A stretch of DNA of 64,000 nucleotides from Pyxicephalus adspersus (GCF_032062135.1 NC_092864.1:20880478-20944477); one strand, 5' to 3'. Numbered from the stretch's first letter, positions 1-12,290 are shown. Program-made: numbers and translations. The notes: a model not told the origin generated them from the letters alone.

Positions 1-394
1 CATGGATCTCCAGGAACAAGGAGCAGGTGAGACTTCTAGATCCAAGCAAATGCCTTCTACTATTTGGTCTTATCTTTATATCCCATTTCATATAACCCAC
101 ACTGATGTACCTACTTATACCACTCTAAAAAAATTAAATAAAAATAATAGCTTGGTGAAAATGTTACATTTTATTAGTGTTTGAGGGTATGACATGATTG
201 GCAGACTATGGGGGATCCATTGCTGTGCCATCCTTGGGTAGCATCCCCATTGGGATGACCCTACATATTACTAAAGGAAGGATCTGATGTCAAACTTACC
301 AAATAGTTCCATTATTGTAAAAGATGGAGTATGTATGTGATTGGATGGAGAAGTTGGGTAGCCTGGACGTAGAAGATGGATAGAGGAGTAGCCA

Positions 395-475
395 GTGATC
401 CATAGTTAATGTACAACGCTGTGTAATATGTTGGCGCTAAATAAATCCTGTTTAATAATAATAATTAAAAAAAAT
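395..475 (+). repeat. LINE/SINE 3' tail fragment with TAA-rich end
   Basis: The segment reads tgtgtaatatgttggcgcta, then aataaatcc and an A/T-rich (TAA) run. The same tail, with small changes, occurs at 61405-61520, at the end of the SINE at 51236-51580, and in reverse at 24593-24750. Such tails are typical of L2/CR1-group LINEs and the SINEs they mobilise. Only the 3' end is present, as expected for 5'-truncated retrotransposition. Confidence 0.65.
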
Positions 476-2271
476 AATTTTGTGTTTAATTTTGCCCCTA
501 TCCTCCTAGGGTCTGTAATTGTATTATTTCCCTATATTTATTATTTAATTGAGTAACCTTTAACCATATGGCCTTTGACATGATTGATTCCAAGGATCAT
601 TCAAGTTGGAGCATCTATAATCCAATTCTGTCTACAACTATCCTTTATGTGTTTACTAGTTTACTATCCATGGTACTAAATCCTTCGCCATGCATATATA
701 TTTTCCTCTGGAGAGGAGGAACCAGGGTGGACCATGAATAAATTTCTTCTTTTATTTACCCTGCCAATGTGAGAAGGGATCATATAAGGGCATGTAGGGA
801 GCAGATTGTACTATCACATGCTTATCACCCAGTAGGTTGTATAGTAGTAGTCTGTAGTAGACATTATCCAAGCAATGTCAGGAAACCCATATTGTTCATC
901 CCTCGTCTAGTACATTGTACATTGTTTTTACACAGACAATCAGAAGCATAGTCATGTTGTTTATTTCTGCCTTAAGTGCTCACACTTGTATGGTTTATAG
1001 CTTGCAACTGGTTTGGCAAGAGCTTTTAGCACTGTAGGGTTCTAATAACACTTTTGTGGTATTCTAGAGAACAGAGCTGTCACTTCCTGCCAAAGGAAAC
1101 TTCACAAGTTTCATCAGACCTTGTCACCTTTTTTAATAAATATTAAAAAAAATGCAAGACCACAGTAATTATTTGGGCTTAGGTGAACTGAAAGTCAGTT
1201 GGTCATATTGGCGTACTGCATTGGTGTTGAGTTTTGCACTTTAATTGGGTGTTGGGTAGGTGAACTTTAATTAGAATTTTAGGTTAGATGCTTCATTCAT
1301 ACCTTATTTTTTCTTTTGTCATGTGAGTGACTGCTTTTTTTCCCATCCTTTGCGCCTGTATTGAAGTTAAAGATTGGAGAAAGGGGGGCTGAGGATAAAT
1401 TTCAGGAGGACTATAGAATGACATCCCTGAGAATGAATCCCAGTGCTTTCTTCTTCGATTTCTTTTTGTTTTGTTTGGTTTTGCAGGCTGTTTGAGTTCC
1501 CAGGGACCGAGCCTGTTCTCTCACGCTGTCCCCCAGCGTTTGCTAACAATGCCCCTTTTCTGCAAGGCTAGAGAAAGGCTTTTGCCGTCTCTTGCATGGA
1601 GCTTTTATGCTGGGAACACTTTAAGTCCAAGCGATTGCGGTGGTGTCCAGGTCAGGTTGCCTAAGAGATGTGGGCTGACGAAGCCCCAAGAAAAAAAACA
1701 AAAAAGGAGAGGAGGGGGGTAACTAGCAAACCGGGGAGGAAGCTTTCTTGGGGCCCTTTGACAAGGCTTGACAGTCCTTGTAAGGTACTTGAAGGACAGC
1801 CGTTTGAGGGAGATGTGACCCAAATAACTATTTGAGAATAGGCTTGGAAGGCTACGCTTTCATATTGACCAAATGAAATTGATATCAAATTCCACCAGAG
1901 ATGTCTTGACAGCTACTCAGGACTTCCACTAAAAAAGGCTAAGATAATCCTGTTTAGAATCACCAATGTAGGTTTAGTTAAGGTTTGCGGCCCAAAGAAA
2001 GTCAAGCCTGAATAATTCACTACAAATGGGGCCAAGTAAAATTCCCAGCAAGATCTGAATATCTTTAAAAAAAACTTCCCCTTTAAGAACCTGCACTTAG
2101 CCAGATAAATCCCTAACTGCTGTTTATCAAAGCCCAAACTGTTTTATTTCCAATACTTGATGATGAATTTATATGTTTTGTCAACAGCATGTACTAAATT
2201 GATGCTTTTGCCAGGACCTTAGGGCGCAAGTAGAAATTCCAGTTTGCTCACTTCCAGCATGCCCCTGGGTA

Positions 2272-2290
2272 GTAAACATCCAATGTTTAC
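2272..2290. promoter_or_regulatory. inverted pair of forkhead-type sites
   Basis: GTAAACA at 2272-2278 and its exact reverse complement TGTTTAC at 2284-2290, separated by five bases. Both halves match the forkhead core RYAAAYA. The site lies in intron 1 of lfng. Whether it binds a Fox protein is unknown; a perfect inverted pair is less likely by chance than a single site. Confidence 0.3.
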
Positions 2291-5200
2291 CCCAAAACAG
2301 AGCTAATTCACCCACTCAACCACACGCCACCCCTAATCTTATATTTGTTTCGGATAATGAAGTTTTTTGTTTACGGGTAATGATTCCTTTCAGTCAATGT
2401 TGATAGAAAAGCTTGATTGATTGTGAAATGTATATCACAGACTGAAGTGCAATAATTGAGATTTAACCCTTGCACTCCTGTCAAGTGGAAGCCAATGGGT
2501 TTATACATAATATTCCACAATGCTTTTTATCTGATTAAACCATCCTATAGAAGAGCAGTGAGAAAATGCATTTAGGACTGCAGAGGACAAGGTCTCTTTG
2601 ATAGATACAAAAGGGCCAGGATTCCTGTGTCTATACTAGGCTGATACTGTTACCTCTCTCTATTGTTACTTGTAGCTATTTTGATCGCACAATAGAAAAA
2701 AGGGGTAAAGGGGAGATGATTAAAATTGCAGACCACCCCAGCTAGTGAAAGACTTTTATTTCTTTCCCATAGTTGCCAAACTGGCACCTTTCACCAGTAA
2801 ACCTTACTAAATATCTCCATTGCAGCAATGAGAGAACGTACGTAAAGCAATCTATAAAAGTTCCCCCCAACCATGTAGTCGCCTGAGGCATTGATCAGAA
2901 TTCCAATTTTACCATTAAAGCATTGTTACCCTGTAAAAGGGCTGTGATGGAATGTAGGTTAACATATTTGTCTTTATGTATTTTATTTTTTGCAGGTATT
3001 TATACCTTTTCCTATTCAAGAATAGCTGGCCCTTAGGGGAATTTAAATGGCTGACATTTAAGTTGCAGATGTGCCTTTTGCATACAGGTTCAACCTCTTT
3101 TTCAGGTTGGCGCTGCCAAATGCAACTCTACACTAGGATAGGTTAAAGCAATGATTTATTGGTAGTTGCTAAAGGTTTCTGCATTTTGCTGTTAGGCAGA
3201 GGGGTCAAGGTTAAAATCACAGAGCCTTGCAGATGTGGAACTACAAGGCACATCATTCTGAGTCATATAGAATCAATGGTGATATATTAGTTTGGTTATA
3301 GATCAATGCTTTATTAATAATTCCGCTATCTTAGTTTGCATGCTTAACCTGGAACTTCCAGCAGTATAGTACATTCAGCAGCAGAGGGGTTAGGTGTACA
3401 TAGAATGCACGTAACAGGTGCTGCTGGCCCCCCGGGACCTGCCCCATAGCAGTGATGATACTTGTGTCATTCATTCTGCTCTTGCTAAACCTTTCTTCCC
3501 AAGTTTCAGACAGGGACCCTTGACAGGCCCGTGGCAGTGATAAGACAGAGGTTGCCTTGCCAGGTTTTGTCCTCAGGTGTAACGGCTCTGAAGAGGCGTG
3601 CCTCACATGCTCCTGACGTGCTGCTCTGTGTATATATCAACAGAGATGAGGCAGATAGAGCTCAGCCTTCTGTTTATGGTATAAACACAAGTGCATACAC
3701 AGGCCAACAAAATCAGATGGAACTGGGAAGAACTGGTTGTGACCTCCTCTAACAAGCACTTGGGGGGAAACTAGTTCACCCATCGGCAAAATCCAACTCT
3801 TACTTTCCAGAATTATGTTTGAAGTTGAATTAAGTATGAATTAAGTTGAAGAACACTAAATATCTTTGTAGAAGACCAAAGTGTTCATCTGTCGTCTAGT
3901 GAGGACTACATGTGATTGTTTTCCAAAAAACCCATTATTTACAAAAAATATCATTTGTTTAGTGAATATATATCTGTGATTTATTTTGTTTGATAGCCTA
4001 CATCAGTCAGTCAGTTCTCGGGAAGGTTTGAGTTCCTAGCTCTGCACGTCTGCTGGACCTTCCAGGAGAATTGAGTACAACCCAAGGTGGTCAAGGATAA
4101 GACAAGACATATGGCACTAAACAGAAACTGATATATTCACCTTTATTTGGAATAACCCCCTGTTTGAAAACAAAAAACTGAACTGAACAAAAAAAACTGT
4201 AATTAAAGTTTTCTAGGCGTTTTTATACAACATATAACCTTGATGACTTCAATTACCAGGGAGTTCAGAACTGTTGGCTAATGATGCATTTTTTAAAAGT
4301 ATTAATAACATAAACTCATTAAACCGTAATAAAGATGGGAGCTCATCCAATAACACAAAACTGTTTGTCCTGATCCGGGGTGGTTAGGCAATGTTTTGGG
4401 TACACCTGTGCACGTATGGGTTGTTTGACAGGTGATAAGACAAGCAACTTGTTGCGGGTAGTAATTCTCATTCCTCCTCCCATATCACCTGTATCATCTT
4501 GTCAAACCTGTCTGCTGGCATCACAGCGCGAAATTCAAATTTAAAATGATCCAACATGTATAATTACACTAGAATTTGTTGCATGTGCTGCTTTCAAGAA
4601 TGTACATATCAGTTATTGCAGGCTGTAGGATCAATTACAGGCAGCATGCAATCATCCAGCTGTTGTGGAAGTTTAGGTCTATTCTCCCCAGGCAGCTGTA
4701 ATTTTTGGTGTTATACAATATAAAATTGTTTTATTAGAGTATAAGTTGCAGTTTACAAATATGCTACCTAAAACAGACTATTGTTCATTGTGCTAGCTGG
4801 ATCAGATCTAAAGGAGGGTCATTCACTATCCACACCTACTTCACTGGTGGTCCCTATTGTTACAAGAGGAGTTGGCATCCTGTGTTTGTTGATTTTTAGA
4901 ATAATGATGCTTCCTCTTTCATAAACCCCCTTCTCTTAAGGGACAAAAGCAGCTTGTGGCCAAAACCGAAATATAGAGAAGTGACCTAAAATAAAGATCA
5001 CATTTTGAAAGCTGCCTGAAGAAAGGAGAAGTTTGTAGACATTTTTGGTATGACATGATGGTGACTCATTGATAGGTTTTGAAACAGTTTAGGTGGAAGG
5101 TTCCAGTAATTGAAAAGGGTAGCTGCGTGAATTGGGAAATTTAGAGAGAACCCTCTGCCCCCTTATTTACTTGTTTCAGGTTAAAATTGCTTGGTTTCAT

Positions 5201-7656
5201 TAAGGAACACATGGCTGCAGCACACAGCCCTCCTACGCACCCTACGTGTCACTATGCTTTCATTCACTGTCACCTACTTGTTGTAAAACTTCAGAAGAAT
5301 TTATAAACCACAATCAACACTTGCTCTTTGCCCTGGGTTTTGAACCAAAGCTTCTCCATAACGTCACACTTTTTCATATGTAGTGTAGATAGAATATAGT
5401 CCAAATTGACCTGGGTTCTGATTTTTTGGCAATTGGCCTTTGTAGGTTACTTGCAGCGCATCATTGGTGTAAATGCTATGTTAAATATAGCCTGTTGTAT
5501 CAAAAAGCTTCTGGAATGTCTGAGCCATGTATCCTCAGTAGCTAGGGAGTAGATAAAGGTTAATTGTTTGAGATTAATTGGATTTCCTGACTGGGCTTCT
5601 TGGGCCTGGCAGGAAGGGGTGTGAGCCAGGGATCCTGCCGATCACAGATATCTCCTAAGAGGTGACACTTTGGGATTTAAACAAGGCTGTCCCTTCCTCC
5701 CTAGGAGCAAGGAGCAGGCAGGCAGGCTACAAGCTTCCGGAGTACGCTTCCAATAAAGTGATGGGGGTGCCTGAGTTTTTTTCCTGTTTCTCTATAGAAA
5801 GAGGGGACTCTTCTTTTATGGCCAGGAATCATCTCATTGTCTCTGAGCTTTGAGAAGGACAAAGGAGGGGAGAGGATGGGGACACAGGCTGTTCAGCTGG
5901 ACCTGTAATAAACAGTTTGCTATCTATTTATAGTGCCAAGACCGACTCCTGCCGAGATGAAAGGCACAATAGCCATAAAGCAAATTCTTCATCTGCTCCT
6001 GTAGATGACATTTGGCTCTGTATATAAGTTTAGGTTAAATTTACTTGTCTGCAAAGCTAGACATACTCCTTAAATAAGCCAAATACTGATTTCATTAAAG
6101 CAATGCAAAAGTAGGAATAAGATAAATTTACTAACCTTTATCTACCAATCGGTTTGATGTACTTAGCAATCAAGGAATTTATAGATGATTTGGGTTTTTT
6201 GGGTTACTACAACAACGCAGATTTTTATTTTTTTGGACTAAATCTGCCTTTACTTCTTTAACATGTACCTTTCCAAACGACCGTGAACCCACCCTGCCCC
6301 CTCTCAAGTCACCCCTCCTGACGACCAGGAGGAAGAAAAGGGCTGCCACATCAATCATTTTCTTTTATTCTCCTTTTCAATTCACCAAGCTTAACCAGGC
6401 CAGCTGTATGCTAATAAGTAGGACACGTCTCAGCTTAAACTCTTGCTGAGTGAGTAAAGCTAGCCAACAACATTTAGCCTTTTGTTGGGAAACCGACTCC
6501 CAAGTTTTCCCCTCTTCCTTTCTTTAGAATGCCTACCACAGGCATAAATTACTTTTGACAGCAGAGCTTCCACTTCAACTGCACTTTGGTATCTAGCCTT
6601 CCTTCGCTCCTCCTGTATTGTTCTTTCTTGCAGTGTTTTATTTTCTTATTATGCCTCTTTTGTGTCCTGTTTTGTATTTCTTTTACCAAGAACAGGCAGC
6701 TGGTACATCACCCTTTTTCTTTTCTTCCCTTCAATAACTGATTGATGGGCCTTGTGTTTTTTGTTTTGTGAATATCGTGCTTCCCACAACAATAAGAGCA
6801 AACAGACATAACCGCAAAGACAGTAGACATCTGCCGAGCATTAGCTGTGTCAATACAGGCTGGCGGCCAGGCAGGTGGAGAAGGTGAAATTGGGCAGGGT
6901 TTATAAAAGGTAGCCCCCAGGCCTAGAGGACCAAAAGCCGCAATGGTGTTTGGTGCTATTGAATTACAAAAGAATATTGGTAGGCGTGCATACGTGGGGA
7001 AAAGAGTAAAGTCTTTGCAAGCAGATGCAAAAGCTGGTACGGTACCACCCTCTGATATGTGGCAGAGCTGAGACTCGTGCCACAAAAACAGCTGCCATTG
7101 CCACCAGTATTATAGGGATCACATAATAACAACAGTAAGGATTATGTTGTATCTTCTCAAATGTCCAGCTTTGCAGTGTAGCTGCATTGCTTTTACTTTA
7201 ATAATGCAATACTTCTATTAGAAGAAGCTTTATAATTAGCTAGGTAGGGCAGGAGACATGCTGGTGACATGTAGACAAAGAAAAACTCAGAAACCAAAAA
7301 TCCAATCCAGCAAAGTCCAATATCCAAAAGTAGCCATATTTCATATTTTACTGCCGTAGAATGAACAGTAATTTGATTGGCTGCTAAAATTTTGGATGTC
7401 ACATGCTTGCCTTATAATACCATCCCTATTTACCAGCCTCATGGAGGGCTCTAGACATTTTAACCAACACAGCTGTCGCTCTCAAAGAATCTGCACACAA
7501 AAGAAGCTGGTTGTGGATTTGATTAGGGTAGCTGCAAATTATATGCGGTGTCTTCTAACCATCTGCTTTTTTTTGCATCCTATTTGTATAAGTGTTCCAG
7601 GTGCAGTCCCAACCACAGAAATGTAATGTTCCTTTTATCTCTTTTGTATCTTTCAG

Positions 7657-7705
7657 ACTTTTATCTTCACTGATGGGGAGGATCCCGAACTACAGAAAAA
7701 GACAG
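7657..7705 (+). CDS. lfng: lfng coding exon 2
   Basis: 49 bp, preceded by a pyrimidine-rich acceptor (tgtatctttcag) and followed by gtgagg. It starts on a codon boundary and encodes [16 protein letters not shown] plus the first base of an Asp codon. In known fringes this strand lies early in the catalytic domain. It falls directly after the exon 1 segment that ends near the LLLETWIS region in vertebrate fringes. Confidence 0.95.
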
Positions 7706-10107
7706 GTGAGGATTAAACATCAAATCTCTTGTTTCTTTTTATGATCCACTTTTACTTTCTAATTATATTATGTAGAAGCAAGCTATACAATACATTGGTT
7801 GTTATTTAAACACAAGCGTCTAGTGGGGAACATCCTAAAGATTTCTTGAAGATAATTGATCAGTTTGAGGACCTATAGATTTAAATCAAAGGGAGCTTAA
7901 AGCAGATTATTTGGTTAACATGTTTCAAGCTCTTCCCATTTCCAAGGGGTTAGGACAACTTGGTTAAGAAGCAAGGGGCTTTGTTAGTGAATAGGCCTGA
8001 CAATGGATGTTCTTGTGCTGTCCTTGTGCTGTAGGTCCTTTGTACTGTATTTTACCCTCTCTTCTATTGTTAAGACCTTTTAACTAGACTGAGGAGTAAG
8101 CTTAAGCAGTAGCTAGAAGTAAACTATTATGGAGAAAGAAGGGTTGGAACACCAGCAGTGGGGTGGGTTTCTTGCTAATGTAGCGTGTGTATTTTTTTCT
8201 TCCCCCCATTCAGTCTGGGTCATAGCCTTTATCCTTCTCATGTAAATTATTTCCATTCAGACTCCTTTATACAGCAGCTATTGAGAGAGCACAGCCAGTA
8301 ACAGGTGGCCTGATCTGGGAAAGTGCATATTCAATGGGAAGAGATCTCTTTAAAAAATGGTGGGGGGTTGGAGGGGGGAATTAGGGACTTGTAATTAACC
8401 CTTTCACATGTTCCCTCCTAAAACTACTATGATTTCAGTCCTCCTCCCTCTAGCAAAGTAACAATGGCTTGTTCTATCTGCTGCTTCCAGCCCCTAGTGT
8501 TATAAGTTATCCTTTACTGTAACCTTATACTGTCAACCCCAGCAGCTGTATTAACCCATTGCCAGCAAGGGCTGACTTTAACCCCAAATCCCTTAGACAT
8601 ATGGTTATGTACTTTAGGCTAATGTATACTGAGCATGTTTCTTTGTATTCTCTACAGATAATGTCATAAGCACAAACTGCTCTGCTGCTCACAGCCGCCA
8701 AGCCTTGTCCTGTAAAATGGCCGTTGAGTACGACAAGTTCATAGAGTCCAATATGAAGTAAGTGAAATTAAAGTTTTATTACACAAAGTATGTTTAAAGT
8801 AAATGGAATTTACTTGAGAATTATATTATTTGTAGCAATTTCTTATGATGGTTCTTGTTTTTTTTAGGTGGTTCTGCCATGTGGACGATGACAATTATGT
8901 CAATTTCAAGACTCTGATTAAACTGTTGTCTCGTTACTCTCACACAAATGATATCTACATCGGAAAGCCAAGTTTAGATCGGCCCATCCAAGCCACTGAG
9001 AGGATCAGTGAAAGTAAAATGGTAAGTACGGGAGGCTTGACTAGATGTTCTAAGTAACTGATCTGAAACTGAGCTGCCATTTTGTCTGCTTGTTTCCATC
9101 TCGTTTAGATTGATCACTAATTGTTCTATCTCTGTTTTACAGCGCCCTGTTAACTTCTGGTTTGCTACCGGAGGAGCTGGATTCTGCATTAGTAGAGGAC
9201 TGGCCCTGAAAATGAGCCCATGGGCAAGGTAAGATTAGTTTTTTTTTATTGTTTGCTATTGTGCACTCTAAACAGGATTAGAAAGCTTATAAGGAACTAG
9301 GGGAGTTTTTAAATAATTGAGGTCGTTACCATGTCAAGAGAAGCGAGTGTTGGCAAATGGCATTTATATTTCAGTGCTTTTTAGGAAATTTAGGTAAATG
9401 TCCCACTTGAAAAGATGTTATTGCTTTTTGTAGCCCTAAAAGCTGTATCTAATTTTCTCATTGATTGGCATTATTTGACAAAATCTTTAACGCAGTATGC
9501 TTTTCTTTGGCAGTGGGGGACACTTTATGAACACAGCTGAGAAAATTCGACTTCCTGATGACTGCACAATTGGTTATATCATTGAGTCTGTTCTTGGTGT
9601 GAAGCTAATAAGGAGCAACCTCTTTCATTCTCACCTGGAGAACCTGCACCAAGTTCCTCAAAGTGAAATCCCAAATCAGGTAAGATCACTTTCCAGTATA
9701 CTAAAATGACGGACAAATAGCAATGATAATTATTTATTCCTATTAAAAGAACACTTGCAGTAAAATTTTGGAAAATGTTAGGAAGTTCTCATGCTGGAAG
9801 ATATAGAAACATCTTTTTACAGATACTTATTTATTTTCTTTTATCCAGGTGACACTGAGCTACGGGATGTTTGAAAACAAGAGAAATGCAATCCTAATGA
9901 AAGGAGCCTTTTCAGTGGAGGAAGATCCATCAAGGTAAGGATTTATTATTGTTGTCTACCAAGAATTTCTTTGGATATTTGTAACTTTTATATGCCATTT
10001 CAGAATATCTAAGTCTCTAAAAATCCTGTTTTTTTCGCAGGTTTCGCTCCGTCCATTGTCTGCTATATCCAGACACTCCTTGGTGCCCAAAAAGCAATGC
10101 GTATTAG
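7657..10107 (+). CDS. lfng: lunatic fringe, exons 2-8 (5' partial)
   Basis: Golgi beta-1,3-N-acetylglucosaminyltransferase (family GT31) that extends O-fucose on Notch EGF repeats and so tunes Delta/Jagged signalling, including in the segmentation clock. Seven exons join in frame (7657-7705, 8658-8757, 8868-9021, 9143-9228, 9514-9679, 9849-9934, 10041-10107), giving 235 residues and a TAG stop; all introns are GT-AG. Visible hallmarks are [41 protein letters not shown] (metal-binding DDD), [20 protein letters not shown], the [10 protein letters not shown] motif whose Asp is the proposed catalytic base in the manic fringe structure, and the C-terminal YPDTPWCP. The segments GGHFMNTAE and [13 protein letters not shown] fit lunatic rather than radical or manic fringe. 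Human LFNG is about 380 residues, so roughly the first 140 (cytosolic tail, signal anchor, stem, start of the catalytic domain) are encoded upstream of the window. The reading frame shows no damage. Confidence 0.97.
7706..8657 (+). other. lfng: lfng intron 2
   Basis: 952 bp with gtgagg donor and ctacag acceptor, the longest of the introns between exons 2 and 8. No open frame or repeat that I recognise lies in it. Confidence 0.9.
8658..8757 (+). CDS. lfng: lfng coding exon 3
   Basis: 100 bp between tctctacag and gtaagtg. It encodes [20 protein letters not shown] and continues to [10 protein letters not shown]; the last two bases (AA) join the first G of exon 4 to give Lys. It contains two of the conserved fringe cysteines and an N-C-S sequon. 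Confidence 0.96.
8868..9021 (+). CDS. lfng: lfng coding exon 4 (DDD motif)
   Basis: 154 bp after a T-rich acceptor, ending at gtaagta on a codon boundary (Met). It begins [20 protein letters not shown], carrying the three Asp residues that hold Mn2+ and UDP-GlcNAc in fringe enzymes. It then runs through [20 protein letters not shown], which matches lunatic fringe closely. Confidence 0.97.
9143..9228 (+). CDS. lfng: lfng coding exon 5
   Basis: 86 bp between tgttttacag and gtaaga. It encodes [20 protein letters not shown] and then ALKMSPWA plus two bases of a Ser codon. FATGGAG and SRGLALKM are among the most conserved blocks of the GT31 fringe fold. Confidence 0.97.
9514..9679 (+). CDS. lfng: lfng coding exon 6 (catalytic PDDC)
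   Basis: 166 bp between tttctttggcag and gtaaga. It completes the split Ser codon and encodes [20 protein letters not shown], followed by [20 protein letters not shown] and a tail ending PNQ on a codon boundary. The Asp pair before Cys is where the catalytic base of manic fringe is placed. Confidence 0.97.
9849..9934 (+). CDS. lfng: lfng coding exon 7
   Basis: 86 bp between ttatccag and gtaagg. It encodes [20 protein letters not shown] and then FSVEEDPS plus two bases of an Arg codon. The wording of this block ([11 protein letters not shown]) is the clearest discriminator of lunatic fringe from its paralogues. Confidence 0.97.
10041..10107 (+). CDS. lfng: lfng terminal coding exon 8
   Basis: Follows tttttcgcag. 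It completes Arg and encodes [21 protein letters not shown] followed by TAG at 10105-10107. The two cysteines are conserved in fringes. The last residues after WCP differ from mammals, as they do between species generally. Confidence 0.97.
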
Positions 10108-12004
10108 AAGACATCAAATCTTCTTCAACCTCGTCCCAAGTTTCCCTGGTATCCGAAGGGCTTTGTGGGACCAGTACGTTGTCCTTGCTGTGATCGTTGC
10201 CAGTTTCTGGTGCTGTGCGTGGAATGCACAGTGTTTCGTTTCATAGGCTGCTGTGCGGCCGGTTAACTGTCTCTGCCTGGTCAGACAGTGACAGCTTTTC
10301 TCTGCAGAGTTTTTGGCACCTCCTCGTGTGATCCAAGAGCCACGGTGACCTTCTGGAAGAAAGCCTGAAGATTGACATGCTCAGTGTGTGTGTGTCAACT
10401 TGCACCGTCAAAGACTTATAGATTCTTGTTTTAAATGCTTAGCAGCGTCTGCAATTCTTATAGAATGTAAGCTGAAGACCTGCCCTTATAACTGTTGCTT
10501 CTTGTGAGCTACCTATAGCTTTTTTTCCCCAAATATTTTCCCAAAAGTAGAGTACTTTTGAAAGCACCAATTCATCCAAGGTCCCGTTAGGAGTAATCCT
10601 GGTGAACAGGCAATATTTGTGTAGATTGCTTGGCTACTGAAAAAATGTGGTACTTTTTTTTTATAATTTTGTATACATTCTAATGACATCAATATTTTTC
10701 ATATTTGGTGCTAATATTTTTGGACTTGGCTGTCAAAGGTCCAATATACAGTTCTGGGAAAATTTTTGCCTTCCCTAGGGGATATCTCCCCCTTATATTT
10801 TAGGCTCCGGATTTAGATCCAAATGAAGACCCCCCCCCCCCTTTCCTTCCCCCCTCTTATTGTACTAAAGCACCTGTCCTTTTTATTGGTGGTATAGTAA
10901 TCACTTAATGAAGTAGTGAAAAGTAAAAGCAACAAGCAATGACCCATTGCAACAAAACAGATTTTATTCATAGCAGTTGCAAGATGAATTCTGGTTGTTA
11001 TGGGTTCTAGCACTTCACACTTGCTTGTTCTACTTTACACTGCTTAATTAATTATTGTTTTGGGAATTTATAGTGTTTTAACCCTTTTCTGTCAATGCAT
11101 TTTTCAGCTCTGGCAGAAAACCAGTTAAGCACACTTTAAGGCACTTTGATACTAACAAAAGAGCTGGACTCTTTAAAGCACCTTAAGCTGCCACACTGCA
11201 ATGGGATGTAACATTCAGAACACTTGACAAAAGCCACTTTTTGGCTGGATTCTTTTTGTGAATGGTTTTCTACTGTTATATAATACTTCTATGCAGAAAA
11301 ATCTGAACAGAAAAAATCAGATCCGAGCAAGACATATGGGACATCCCTTTCCAGTGCAAAAACTCATAAGGTTTTGTAAAAAAAAAAGGGGGGGGGGGCT
11401 AATTTTGGCAACTAGCAATGATAACTTTTTAGCTATTGAAAACTAACATGAAAAAATCCCTACACAAGAAAATAATTTAAAGCTGTTTAAGAAACACATC
11501 TTATTATAGAATGTTTTTTTTTTCTGGAAACTCCAGCATTTCACAGGGTACAATCATTCCAAGACCAGCCCAGGCTGCTTATTTTAGGCAGTGTTGTGCC
11601 ATAATATAATGATTGTGTTCAGTGTTGGGTCACCTGGTCTAACTGCACAAGTGTATTCTGGAGATATGTTGGGTCACTTATTTGTTTCCAGGAATAAAGG
11701 TTTGAGCCATATGAGAAATAAACTTGTTGTCCATAGCCAAGGCTCGGCATACACCGGGAGCCTTTGTGTTTCTCTCAATAGAACATATTTTGGCCAAGTT
11801 GTGACTCAACTTATCCAGTCTTGCTCATAACTATCAATCTTGTGTTTTTACCCTTGCACCAGAAAACTGGCGAGCCATACTTGTGCGGGGGCAACAAGAA
11901 CATTTTTCATAGGTTAAAACCTTCAGCAAAAGAGTTTTGATGCAGCTTCAAGGTGGCAATTTTTATTTTGGGATTTAATATTATTGCTCATAATGGGCAC
12001 TGTT

Positions 12005-12012
12005 TGTATATA
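12005..12012 (+). promoter_or_regulatory. lfng: Pumilio-type response element
   Basis: TGTATATA fits the PUF consensus UGUANAUA and lies in the distal lfng 3' UTR, about 60 bp before an AU-rich ATTTATTTTTATTT stretch (12075-12088). Both kinds of site commonly shorten mRNA life or block translation. A match to an A/T-rich octamer can also arise by chance. Confidence 0.35.
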
Positions 12013-12232
12013 AATTTAAGATGCAGTGTTTTTACTGTGTATCTAATGAAAGATAACTTTTTATGTACCTAATGATTTATTTTTATTTCTGTTGATCAGA
12101 AAGTGCTGTTTTATTGAATTTAAATCTTTATATATCTTTTAACGCGCTTGCATTATTAATGTCGCAGCTCCAGTATCTGGGGTTTTATTGTTCTAGAATT
12201 TGATTTTGGAATCTTAAGAGAATTAAATTGTT

Positions 12233-12239
12233 CTCAGGG
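12233..12239 (+). promoter_or_regulatory. lfng: miR-125 seed match in lfng 3' UTR
   Basis: CTCAGGG is complementary to bases 2-8 of miR-125 (seed CCCUGAG), a 7mer-m8 site. It lies 52 bp before the polyadenylation signal in A/U-rich surroundings that favour access. miR-125a-5p is reported to repress Lfng through its 3' UTR in the chick segmentation clock, so a matching site here is plausible; binding itself is not shown. Confidence 0.5.
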
Positions 12240-12290
12240 GAATTATACCTGGTATCAGGGTGATTCTAATGTATCTCAGTCTCTGCTTTA

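Larger units (their letters stand above)
1..7656 (+). other. lfng: lfng intron 1, 3' portion
   Basis: No exon resembling the fringe N-terminal region was found here on the + strand, so this stretch is read as the 3' part of intron 1, ending at the acceptor before 7657. It holds a LINE-type tail at about 395-470, an inverted pair of forkhead-type sites at 2272-2290, and several repeat-free stretches of mixed composition (about 2390-2560, 5570-6090 and 6780-7080) that could be conserved regulatory DNA. The longest open frame (6708-7085, - strand, 125 codons) has no recognisable protein signature. An unannotated first exon of another transcript cannot be excluded. Confidence 0.7.

Noticed and set aside
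768..775. TGTGAGAA matches the RBPJ (CSL) consensus in lfng intron 1, and lfng is a Notch target.
   Set aside because: A match to this degenerate 8-mer is expected about once per 8 kb on both strands, and there is no paired site nearby.
4418..4530. Inverted words around gtttgacaggtgata and tcatcttgtcaaac.
   Set aside because: Pairing is short and interrupted, and I could not define an element or a stable stem.
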